Origin: Phaeodactylibacter sp.
GTDB taxonomy: Bacteria > Bacteroidota > Bacteroidia > Chitinophagales > Saprospiraceae
Reading direction: 5' to 3'
DNA length: 34,970 nucleotides
NCBI GenBank assembly: GCA_024103175.1
Contig: JAGFJE010000460.1
Location: forward strand, 1-34,970
This document shows positions 23,732 to 30,741 of this stretch, piece by piece. Position 1 is the stretch's first letter. The number at the start of each line of letters is the position of its first letter. Position numbers and translations under genes: made by a program. Under the pieces are notes generated by a model. The model was given only the letters and a program-made list of their open reading frames with translations. It made no database searches and was not told the origin of the DNA.

Positions 23732-24739
23732 ATGAAGAAAATTTATTTAATGATCACAGCACTGCTCTTCGTCGCTGGTACGGCCATGGCCCAGACGGAA
23801 AACAAGTCGGACGTTACCATCTCCGGCGGCAGCGATGATAACACCGTTACGGTCAAGCAGAACCAGGACGACGATGAAGTAAACGTTTCTGAGGTCAACA
23901 TTCTCGATGAATCCGACTTCAACTCCGTCAAGGTGGACCAGGATGGTGAAAACCAGGAAAGCGAGGTCAACATCACCAACGTTAGCTTTGGCAACAATGT
24001 CGACATCAAACAGGAAGATGAAGACAACGACTCTGAAGTCAACATCGACGGCAGCTTTGAGAATGAAGTTTCCGTACACCAGGAAAGCGATGACAACGAC
24101 TCTGAAATCAACATCATCGACTTCTCCGACGGCAACATCGTCGACGTTTACCAATCCGGCGACGGCGGCCACGAGTCGGATGTCGACATCCTCTTCGGTA
24201 GCACCATTAACGAAGTAACTGTTGAGCAGCAGGGCGACCGCCAGGACTCCGACGTGACCATTGCCGATATCAGCGATGAAAACAGCGTGAATGTCTATCA
24301 AACTGGCGAAGACAACGAATCCGACGTTCTGATCAATGAATTCGGCTTCTTCAACACAGTGAACATCGACCAGGATGGCGACGACAACGAATCGGATGTC
24401 TCTATTGTTGCCGACAACGTCATGAACGAAGTTGAGGTAGGCCAGGAAGGCGACGACAACGAATCGGACGTTCACATCTCAGACGGCTCTGACGTGAACT
24501 ACGTCAAGATCGACCAGGACGGCGACGACCTCGACTCCTATGTTGAGATCGCCGGCAACTCCAACGACAACTGGGTTGACGTTGACCAGAATGACCAAAA
24601 CCACGAATCCTACATCGGTATCCTCGATGAAAGTAGTGAGAACAACGTATTCGTTACCCAGAAGGGAGACTACAGCACCAGCGACGTGTTGATCATGGGC
24701 GACTCCAGCGGCAACACGGTTGACGTTTCTCAGAAGTAA
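23732..24739 (+). CDS. Acidic curlin-like amyloid subunit with 13 tandem repeats
   Basis: The 335-residue protein has a signal peptide ([21 protein letters not shown]). About 13 repeats of 23-24 residues follow, aligning as S-(D/E/Y)-V-x-I-x(5-6)-N-x-V-x-(V/I)-x-Q-x-(G/D/E)-(D/E)-x-x-x. Examples are [20 protein letters not shown] and [20 protein letters not shown]. The N-x-V-x-I-x-Q-x-G-D-x-N core matches the curlin strand-loop unit of CsgA (I-x-Q-x-G-x-x-N), but the loops are dominated by Asp and Glu, and the second Gln of curlin is replaced. It is probably exported through CsgG and assembled as a fibre on the cell surface. It is the first gene of the curli locus, and a hairpin follows it. 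Confidence 0.83.
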   Translation: MKKIYLMITALLFVAGTAMAQTENKSDVTISGGSDDNTVTVKQNQDDDEVNVSEVNILDESDFNSVKVDQDGENQESEVNITNVSFGNNVDIKQEDEDNDSEVNIDGSFENEVSVHQESDDNDSEINIIDFSDGNIVDVYQSGDGGHESDVDILFGSTINEVTVEQQGDRQDSDVTIADISDENSVNVYQTGEDNESDVLINEFGFFNTVNIDQDGDDNESDVSIVADNVMNEVEVGQEGDDNESDVHISDGSDVNYVKIDQDGDDLDSYVEIAGNSNDNWVDVDQNDQNHESYIGILDESSENNVFVTQKGDYSTSDVLIMGDSSGNTVDVSQK

Positions 24740-24766
24740 ACGAACCGTATACAAAGGAATTTGGTT

Positions 24767-24794
24767 AGAGAAAGGGCGGCGCCGCTCTTTCTCT
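24767..24794 (+). other. Hairpin between the two curlin genes
   Basis: AGAGAAAGGGCGGC (24767-24780) is complementary to GCCGCTCTTTCTCT (24781-24794) with one G-T wobble. It is followed by only a mixed pyrimidine run (TTCCTGG). It could attenuate transcription or stabilise the 3' end of the first curlin mRNA, giving more of this subunit than of the downstream assembly proteins. Confidence 0.5.
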
Positions 24795-24899
24795 TTCCTG
24801 GTTTCTTCGGACGGGCCGCTTTTCAGTGGCCGGAAAAAAGAGAAAACGAAAGCGGGCCAGGCTGCTTTCATTAGGTTATCAACATCAAATACTGTACCC

Positions 24900-25442
24900 A
24901 TGAAAAAAATGAACCATCTGACCATACTTGCCTTGCTATTCGCCCTGCCTTTTGCCGCCTTCGCCCAGGTGAACGGCAATATGGAAGACGAGCTGATAGA
25001 AGCCCTCGAGATCGTACCGGACCTGGATGGCAACCTGAGCCGGGTCGTCCTGGACCAGGCGTCCTCCAACATAGTCGATATCGAATTGTACAACCGCCAG
25101 CTGGCCGATATCCAGCAAACCGGCAGCTACAATGAGATCTATCTCACCATGGACGGCAACCGGAACGGAGCGGCCATCCGGCAGAACGGCAATGGAAATT
25201 ACACGGATATCGACCTGCTGGGCGAGGAAACTACAATTGGCGTTCTTCAGAACGGCAACGACAACTACCTGCGCCTGGATTATCAGAATATTGAAGAGGT
25301 CAACGCCCGATTTATCCAGAACGGGTCAAATATCAATGTGACCCACAGAGCGGAAGATATTGAGGGTATAGACTACACGATCGAATTCACCGGATATGAT
25401 ATGAATATCCAGGTACAGGACCTCAACCAGTACATCCGGTAG
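24900..25442 (+). CDS. Second curlin-like subunit (canonical Q-x-G-x-x-N repeats; CsgA/CsgB type)
   Basis: The 180-residue protein has a signal peptide (about 1-23, ending PFAAFAQ). After an acidic segment come about six units of 21-23 residues with the curlin core I-x-Q-x-G-x-x-N: ADIQQTGSYN, AAIRQNGNGN, IGVLQNGNDN and ARFIQNGSN, flanked by degenerate units (LDQASSN before and EFTGYDMN after). This matches the curlin repeat better than the preceding gene and could be the nucleator (CsgB role) or the main subunit; sequence alone does not tell. I chose ATG 24900, since the open frame farther upstream runs through the intergenic hairpin. It lies 160 bp after the first curlin gene. Confidence 0.87.
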   Translation: MKKMNHLTILALLFALPFAAFAQVNGNMEDELIEALEIVPDLDGNLSRVVLDQASSNIVDIELYNRQLADIQQTGSYNEIYLTMDGNRNGAAIRQNGNGNYTDIDLLGEETTIGVLQNGNDNYLRLDYQNIEEVNARFIQNGSNINVTHRAEDIEGIDYTIEFTGYDMNIQVQDLNQYIR

Positions 25443-25473
25443 GTGTTACATCTCCGGTGGGGGAAAACTAAAA

Positions 25474-25504
25474 ACTCCTTCCGGGCTTTACTGCCGGAAG
25501 AAGT
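25474..25504 (+). other. Hairpin between second curlin and csgH
   Basis: ACTCCTTCCGG (25474-25484) pairs with CCGGAAGAAGT (25494-25504), with one mismatch and a 9-base loop. No T-run follows. It lies 31 bp after the curlin stop and may be an mRNA stabiliser or processing site. Confidence 0.4.
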
Positions 25505-25577
25505 GAAAGCCAATGTATTGCGTAGCCTGCCGGTTTCCGCGGGCTATTACAAACCTGAAAACTATAAAACATCAATT

Positions 25578-25991
25578 ATGTGTAAATTTTTCTCAGCCGT
25601 AGCGGTCTTTTTGTTTGGTGGCGTTTTTGCTTTTGGGCAAGGCATGGGAAAAAAAGCAACCGTAGAAGGGCAGATCTTTTATGAGATCGAAGGCAACAAG
25701 CTAAGGATAGAAGCTTATTGCGAGAACCTTTCGGATAAAAGCCTTGAGCTTACCTATAAAATGAAAATCGCGCAGACAGACGCGCGAAACAACTCCGTAT
25801 CCAACAGCCAGGGGGGCAGGAAAGAACTGGCTGCTTTGGAATCCAAAACCCTTTCGTCTTCCTCCTTTTCCTGGAGAGAAGGCAGCCGCTTCACAATAAC
25901 CCTTGATATTTACCACAAGAAAAAACTCCTGGACTCCGACACGCTGGAACTCTCTGCTACAGAAGAAAGCGAAGGAGGGGCCGAGGAGTAG
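25578..25991 (+). CDS. csgH: CsgH-like curli chaperone
   Basis: The 137-residue protein has a signal peptide (MCKFFSAVAVFLFGGVFAFGQ) and a small all-beta domain. It runs from ATVEGQIFYEIEGNKLRIEA through NNSVSNSQGG to FTITLDIYHKKKLLDSDTLE and ends in an acidic tail. CsgH proteins are periplasmic Ig-like chaperones that hold curlin subunits soluble, a role taken by CsgC in enterobacteria. It aligns over its whole length with the N-terminal half of the next gene: both have G-x-I-x-Y-E-(V/I)-x-G, EN near the strand after it, SN-x-Q, and LxDxDTL. ATG 25578 is chosen because it starts the signal peptide. Confidence 0.72.
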   Translation: MCKFFSAVAVFLFGGVFAFGQGMGKKATVEGQIFYEIEGNKLRIEAYCENLSDKSLELTYKMKIAQTDARNNSVSNSQGGRKELAALESKTLSSSSFSWREGSRFTITLDIYHKKKLLDSDTLELSATEESEGGAEE

Positions 25992-26328
25992 CCCTTCGCT
26001 GCATTCTTTTTCCCGGGAAATGATTTTTTTTTGGTTGAAGGAAACATTCCTTCGGCAATTGCCGTACAACAAACCAAAAGTAGGTTAAACAAGGCAGGTA
26101 CTCTGCTTTGGGGCCTGCTCAAATTCCAGGGTGTCTGAAAAAAGAAAACTACATACCCCATAGTACACCCTAATATCTTAAGGAGGCACACATACCACCA
26201 TTCGTTTTCCTGTTATTATTTCGGGCGGCCCGCCCTGTCGGCCTTTGGGGCTGTGGGCGCAGGCTGTAGCGTTTCCGGAAACGGGTTAACGTTCGAATAA
26301 GTGCATATTAATCCCATATCGAATTGTT
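25992..26328. other. 337-bp gap inside the curli locus, no gene
   Basis: No credible coding frame is present. Visible elements are a perfect 14-bp palindrome CGTTTCCGGAAACG (26270-26283), a short GC palindrome GGGCGGCCCGCCC (26223-26235), and an AAGGAGG-like sequence at 26180-26186 that precedes no start codon. The palindrome 45 bp before the next ATG could be an operator for an internal promoter of the export genes. Confidence 0.4.
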
Positions 26329-27111
26329 ATGAACAGGCTATTATTTGTATTGGCTTTGGCTGCTTTTAGTGGAGTTTACGCCTTTGGGCAGGACCTGGAG
26401 CAAGAAGCTGCTCTTCAGGGGAAGATCAATTATGAAGTGAACGGGCAGGAGATTATCCTCAGGGCGCAGGCGGAAAATACCACTATGGATGAAGTGGTCA
26501 TCAGCTTTGATTTCTTCATAACCGGCGCCGATAAAAACAACAATGCTTTGTCCAACGACCAAAGTGCACAGGCAAAGTTGGGCGCCGGAGAGGCCAAAGA
26601 CCTGGCCGCCACCCGGATCGCTGTAGCGGAAGTTAAGGAATTTGAAGCCGTCCTGCTCCTTTACTTTCAGGATATTCTGGTGGACGCGGACACCCTGGCC
26701 TATGCTGCCGATAAACAGGAGCAGGAGCCCGGAGCAGAATTTGAGGAAGACGTTTCCCAGGAAGTAGACTACGAAGGCCAGGAGTCCGGTTTTGAATTCG
26801 GAGGGCTGGTCATCGACAATACCCGCACCCGCGCCGGAAGAGACCTGTACGACATCTTTTATTCTCAGTGGGAAGGCCCTTCCGGAGCCGGAGATTACTA
26901 CATCAAGCTGGAGGAGTTTCCGGGCAGGGGCCGAACGACCCGCCTCGTCGTCTGGCTGGATGACGAGCGGATAGTGGAAACCAACCTGCAACCCAATTAC
27001 GAATACCTCGAAGGGCTGGCCGGTTATGTGAATTCCCGCCTGGAGAGGATACTCCGGGAAAGAGCCGAAGCGGGAGAAAACCTCGATGAAGAACTACGAG
27101 GTGTGTACTGA
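26329..27111 (+). CDS. csgE: CsgH-CsgE fusion curli assembly factor
   Basis: The 260-residue protein has a signal peptide (1-21, ending VYAFGQ). A CsgH-like domain spans about 25-125, homologous to the preceding gene product. An acidic linker spans about 128-150. A CsgE domain spans about 155-250: FGGLVIDNTRTRAGRDLYDI, FYSQWEG, YYIKLEEFPGRGRTTRLVVW, DDERIVETNLQPNYEYLEGL and VNSRLERIL. CsgE caps the periplasmic side of the CsgG channel and selects curlin for export. The fusion places a putative curlin-holding module on the channel cap. ATG 26329 is the start of the signal peptide. It is 42 bp ahead of csgF. Confidence 0.85.
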   Translation: MNRLLFVLALAAFSGVYAFGQDLEQEAALQGKINYEVNGQEIILRAQAENTTMDEVVISFDFFITGADKNNNALSNDQSAQAKLGAGEAKDLAATRIAVAEVKEFEAVLLLYFQDILVDADTLAYAADKQEQEPGAEFEEDVSQEVDYEGQESGFEFGGLVIDNTRTRAGRDLYDIFYSQWEGPSGAGDYYIKLEEFPGRGRTTRLVVWLDDERIVETNLQPNYEYLEGLAGYVNSRLERILRERAEAGENLDEELRGVY

Positions 27112-27153
27112 ATATTATAATTCCATTTACTAACAGTTATAATTCCTTGAACC

Positions 27154-27573
27154 ATGAACTTCAAATCCAAACTCTTAGCTCTTCTTTTCTTACTCGCCGC
27201 CCCATTTGTAATGTACGGCCAGGATTTCACGTATACGCCTATAAACCCGGCCTTCGGGGGCAATTACCTGAACTACAGCTGGATGCTCAGCTCTGCCAAT
27301 GCGCAGAACACCTTCACGGCCCAGGATGACCGGAACAGCGGCAGAAACTCGCTCGACCGCTTTACCGAATCGCTCAATAACCAGCTCCTGAGCCAGTTGT
27401 CCCGCAATCTCATTCAGTCGGAAGGCTTTTTCGGAGAGAATGGCATTCAGGCCGGCACCTACGAATTCGGGGATATTTTGGTTGACGTCGTTCCCGGCCT
27501 GGACGGGCTGGTTGTCACGATCAGCGACCTGTCTACAGGCAACCAGACACAGATCACCGTTCCGTATTTCTGA
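27154..27573 (+). CDS. csgF: Curli assembly protein CsgF
   Basis: CsgF binds the outer face of the CsgG pore and helps nucleate the fibre on the cell surface. The 139-residue product has a signal peptide (about 1-22, ending PFVMYGQ). The mature start FTYTPINPAFGGNYLNY fits the CsgF N-terminus that inserts into CsgG, with the family residues NPAFGGN. SSANAQNTF, LDRFTESLNNQLLSQLSRNL, GTYEFGDILVDVVP, TISDLSTGNQTQITVPYF follow. Length is as in Escherichia coli. The gene lies between csgE and csgG, as expected for a T8SS operon. Confidence 0.94.
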   Translation: MNFKSKLLALLFLLAAPFVMYGQDFTYTPINPAFGGNYLNYSWMLSSANAQNTFTAQDDRNSGRNSLDRFTESLNNQLLSQLSRNLIQSEGFFGENGIQAGTYEFGDILVDVVPGLDGLVVTISDLSTGNQTQITVPYF

Positions 27574-27703
27574 CACCATATCCATAATATCTATAAAAGT
27601 TAGAGTTTGGATGGCTTGGCTACCTGTGCCAGGGTAGCGGCGCTATCTTATGGTTGCGGGTAGTCGAGCTTTTTCCAGATTCAGAATTCCCAAACTCCTT
27701 ATT

Positions 27704-29089
27704 ATGAAAAAGCACTTATGGATAACCGTTGTTGTCCTTTCCTGGGTGTTTTCCGGCTGTGGGGCCTACCTCAACCAGCCCATGAAAACCACCCGGGCCA
27801 GGCTGGGAGAGGAAACGCCTTTTAACTTTCACCTGCGTAACCTTCCCAAACCGGAAGAGCCCATCATCGTAGCGGTTTATAAACTGCGCGATCAAACGGG
27901 CCAGTATAAACCGACTGAAGTCGGTACCAGCTGGTCAACAGCGGTCACGCAGGGCGCAACCAATATTTTGATCAAAACCCTGATGGATTCGGGGTGGTTT
28001 ACCGTCATAGAAAGAGAAAATGTAGGGAACCTCCTCAACGAACGCAAGATCATCCGTTCTACGCGGATGGAGTTCAACCGGGAAAACCCCAGCCAGGCGC
28101 TGATCTCTCCACTCTTGTTCGCCGGTATGATCATCGAGGGAGGAATAGTCTCATACGAGTCCAATATAATGACCGGTGGAGTAGGGGTCCGCTACTTCGG
28201 CGCCGGCGGCTCGGGGAAATACCGGCAGGACCGTGTTACGGTGTATCTCCGCGCCATTGCCACCAAGTCCGGCCGCGTCCTGAAAAATGTCTACACCTCA
28301 AAGACATTGCTCTCGCAGGCCATGGATGGCGGCCTTTTCCGTTTTGTCAAATTCAGCCGTTTGCTGGAAGTGGAAACCGGCTTCACTTACAATGAGCCTG
28401 CCGACATGGCCGTTACGGAGGCTATTGAAAAGGCGGTTTACAGCCTCATCCTGGAAGGCGCCCAGGAAGGGCTCTGGCGGGCAGACAGCTCCCAGCAGGC
28501 TATGATGAAGGGCGCGCTGGTGGCTTACGAACAGGAGAAAAAAGAAATGGAACAGGTAGACCTGCTCGGCAGAGAACGCGTCGGCCATGAGCATTATTCT
28601 TCCTTTTCGCTGAGCGGTACCAGCTTGTTGTACCAGGGAGATTACCCTAACCCCATCTTGCGCCTGGGGGCAGAAGCCGGGATAACCGCCGTTTTTTCCC
28701 CGGGCTTTGCTTTCCACCTTGGCTTTGGAAAAAGCAGCCTGGCGACAGAACAGGTTTTCGACCGGAAGGTTACTTACTTCGACGGTTCCGTCCGGGTGCG
28801 GTTATTACCTACCGACCGCATTTCCCCTTTTCTGTTCGCAGGAGGAGGGTTGATGATGCCGGACGGAGAAATGCCGCCCAATGACGTTGCTTCCAACGCC
28901 CTTCTCAAACTCAATGCGGGAGTGGGCATGGAGTATTTTATAACCGATTATCTGGGGCTCGAATTGGCTTTTGACAACAACTACCTCATGAGCGACGGGC
29001 TCGATGGAGTGGTCAATGGAAAGTACAATGATTTCTTCTATCGTTCCCGCGTGGGGGTCAAGTACTACCTGAGCCGCAACAAAAAGTAA
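27704..29089 (+). CDS. csgG: Curli export channel CsgG with extra C-terminal barrel-like domain
   Basis: CsgG is a nonameric outer-membrane lipoprotein channel that exports curlin. The 461-residue product begins at ATG 27704 with a lipoprotein signal (WVFSGC, Cys19). The CsgG core follows: GAYLNQPMKTTRARLG, PIIVAVYKLRDQTGQYKP, STAVTQGATNILIKTLMDSG, WFTVIERENVGNLLNERKII, then a transmembrane hairpin region around GGVGVRYFGAGGSGKYR. It ends near residue 280 with KAVYSLILEGAQEGLW. About 170 additional residues (GHEHYSSFSLSG..., FLFAGGGLMMPDGE, VGVKYYLSRNKK) look like an outer-membrane beta-barrel, which Escherichia coli CsgG lacks. The frame extends upstream to 27650, but this would bury the lipoprotein signal. 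The 130-bp gap to csgF contains a short hairpin (GCTACC 27619-27624 with GGTAGC 27633-27638). Confidence 0.93.
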   Translation: MKKHLWITVVVLSWVFSGCGAYLNQPMKTTRARLGEETPFNFHLRNLPKPEEPIIVAVYKLRDQTGQYKPTEVGTSWSTAVTQGATNILIKTLMDSGWFTVIERENVGNLLNERKIIRSTRMEFNRENPSQALISPLLFAGMIIEGGIVSYESNIMTGGVGVRYFGAGGSGKYRQDRVTVYLRAIATKSGRVLKNVYTSKTLLSQAMDGGLFRFVKFSRLLEVETGFTYNEPADMAVTEAIEKAVYSLILEGAQEGLWRADSSQQAMMKGALVAYEQEKKEMEQVDLLGRERVGHEHYSSFSLSGTSLLYQGDYPNPILRLGAEAGITAVFSPGFAFHLGFGKSSLATEQVFDRKVTYFDGSVRVRLLPTDRISPFLFAGGGLMMPDGEMPPNDVASNALLKLNAGVGMEYFITDYLGLELAFDNNYLMSDGLDGVVNGKYNDFFYRSRVGVKYYLSRNKK

Positions 29090-29096
29090 CAATCCC

Positions 29097-30617
29097 ATGA
29101 AAAAACTGATTTATTTATTCGCCTTTGTAGCCTTCCTGGGCGGTTGCCGGGAAGATACCATAGACCTCCAAACCTATGGGCGGCTGGTAGGAGAGGTGTT
29201 GGATGCCGAGACACTCGTCCCCATTGCCGGTGTAAGCATAACGACCAACCCAGAGTCCGACCTGGTCATAACTGACGAATTCGGGGAGTTTGTCATCGAT
29301 TCCCTCCTCGAAGGCTCCTACAGTGTACGGGGAAGGGCAACCGGATATGACGACGGCGCACTCAGCATCCAGGTGGAAGGAGACCGCACCAACTCTATTA
29401 AGCTGCTGCTGTCCAAAAGCACAGAAGACAATAGCCCTCCATCTCTTCCCAGCGTGATACAGCCGGCGGCCGGAGCCCAGGGGCTTAGCCCCAACCTCAC
29501 GCTCTCCTGGTCCAGCGCCGATTCGGATGGGGACCCCCTGTTGTACGACGTGTATCTTTTTACCTCCGACACCAGCTCGGCTATCCCCCTGGCCATGGAA
29601 ACGCCCGACACCTTTCTGCAGGTGGAGAACCTGGGGTTCGGCCGCCAGTATTTCTGGCAGGTAGTTGTCGATGATGGCGTAAAACCGGCCGTATTTGGGG
29701 AAGTATGGAGTTTCTCTATCCAGGAATACCCTAAAGATGAATACCGCTATGCCTTCGTAAGGCCGGCCGGCAGTAACCTGGCCCTCTTCGGCGGAAGAGA
29801 ACCCATAAGCGAGAACGATGAAGAATTGTCATTCCAGCTAACCAATGCCAACCGGTCCTACTGGAGGCCAAGGCTCCGCCCGGTCCTGAGAGACCAGATG
29901 GCAGCCCTCCGCCTGGTAGATAATGAACCCCATATTTTCGTCATGGAACGGGATGGGTCCCAAGCTCAGCGAGTGACCAACGCTGTCCCCGTACGGTCAA
30001 AAGACGAAAATATTGCTTCCTATTGCTGGTCTCCAACCGGAGACCAGTTGCTCTACATGAATTTCGGGCAACTGTATCGGATCAACAAGGATGGCAGCGG
30101 CCTGCGCCTGGTGGCCGAAGCGGAGGACGGGTACTTTTTTACCGGCGTGGATTGGACGCCGCTCGACAACAATACCATCGTCGCCACTGCCGAACGCCCC
30201 GGCAGTTACCACAGCAAATTATACATTTTCCAGATGGACTCCGTACCGGCCACCCGGCCGGAAACGGAACTCAATGGTATGATCAGGAGCCCCGTTTTTG
30301 ACCCCACCGGAAGAAGGATTGCTTTCTCCTTCAATTCCGCCAACGACCTGTCTGCCGATGGGCGGCCACTGAATAGCCAGATCTGGATCTTTAACCGGCA
30401 GACCGGTGGCATCACCAATTATTCCTTCGGGAAAGCGCCCGGAACCAACGACTCTCAGCCCCGTTTTACGAATGACGGCGCCAAAATATTGTTCGTCAAT
30501 AAACCATCGGACAATATCGGTACATCCAGGGTTATGCTGATGGACGTACAGACCAACTCGCAAAACCAAACCCGGGTCTTGTTGTTCAATGATGCAGATA
30601 TGCCGGACTGGAATTGA
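29097..30617 (+). CDS. Lipoprotein with carboxypeptidase-regulatory-like, Fn3-like and TolB-like propeller domains
   Basis: The 506-residue protein starts 7 bp after csgG and is probably the last gene of the curli operon. A lipoprotein signal ends at Cys17 (AFLGGC). Residues 28-100 form a carboxypeptidase-regulatory-like domain (GRLVGEVLDAETLVPIAGVS). About 110-208 resembles a fibronectin type III module (LTLSWSSADSDGDPLLYDVY). The remaining 300 residues carry several TolB/PD40-type propeller motifs: YCWSPTGDQLLYMN, FDPTGRRIAFSFNS and FTNDGAKILFVNKP. It is probably outer-membrane attached. A role in anchoring or tuning the fibre is inferred from position; no catalytic motif is visible. Confidence 0.85.
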   Translation: MKKLIYLFAFVAFLGGCREDTIDLQTYGRLVGEVLDAETLVPIAGVSITTNPESDLVITDEFGEFVIDSLLEGSYSVRGRATGYDDGALSIQVEGDRTNSIKLLLSKSTEDNSPPSLPSVIQPAAGAQGLSPNLTLSWSSADSDGDPLLYDVYLFTSDTSSAIPLAMETPDTFLQVENLGFGRQYFWQVVVDDGVKPAVFGEVWSFSIQEYPKDEYRYAFVRPAGSNLALFGGREPISENDEELSFQLTNANRSYWRPRLRPVLRDQMAALRLVDNEPHIFVMERDGSQAQRVTNAVPVRSKDENIASYCWSPTGDQLLYMNFGQLYRINKDGSGLRLVAEAEDGYFFTGVDWTPLDNNTIVATAERPGSYHSKLYIFQMDSVPATRPETELNGMIRSPVFDPTGRRIAFSFNSANDLSADGRPLNSQIWIFNRQTGGITNYSFGKAPGTNDSQPRFTNDGAKILFVNKPSDNIGTSRVMLMDVQTNSQNQTRVLLFNDADMPDWN

Positions 30618-30626
30618 CCTGGCGAA

Positions 30627-30730
30627 GTGAGATGACATCCCGAAAAAATCGGGACAGGCTCTTTTTGCCCCTCAATCCGCCGAAACAGGCTTAATTGCCA
30701 GGATCTGGGGGCAAAAAGATGTCACCTCAC
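30627..30730. repeat. Palindromic element with nested hairpins, copy 2 of the 16.5-kb family
   Basis: GTGAGATGACATC (30627-30639) is complementary to GATGTCACCTCAC (30718-30730) with one mismatch. Nested inside are CCCGA/TCGGG (30639-30643 and 30649-30653) and CTTTTTGCCCC/GGGGCAAAAAG (30661-30671 and 30708-30718). The outer arms share GAGATGACATC and AAAAAGATGTCA with the element at 16462-16502. It lies between two convergent stop codons and could terminate transcription from both sides. Confidence 0.75.
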
Positions 30731-30741
30731 AACAGAAGAGG

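Noticed and set aside
24000..24700. CRISPR-like periodicity of about 70 bp
   Set aside because: The periodicity comes from codon-level similarity of protein repeats (24 residues = 72 bp). Units diverge at silent positions and there are no identical repeats with unique spacers.
23732..24739. Reading the acidic repeat protein as an RTX or thrombospondin type 3 calcium protein
   Set aside because: The repeat lacks the nonapeptide GGxGxDxUx and the TSP3 cysteines. Period, N-x-V-x-I-x-Q-x-G core and gene context fit curlin much better.
24720..24899. Possible N-terminal extension of the second curlin
   Set aside because: The extension is coded by the intergenic hairpin region and overlaps the first curlin gene end. 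A typical signal peptide starts exactly at ATG 24900.
26180..26190. Strong Shine-Dalgarno-like AAGGAGG without a gene
   Set aside because: No start codon follows at a suitable distance and no open frame of useful size exists; probably chance.
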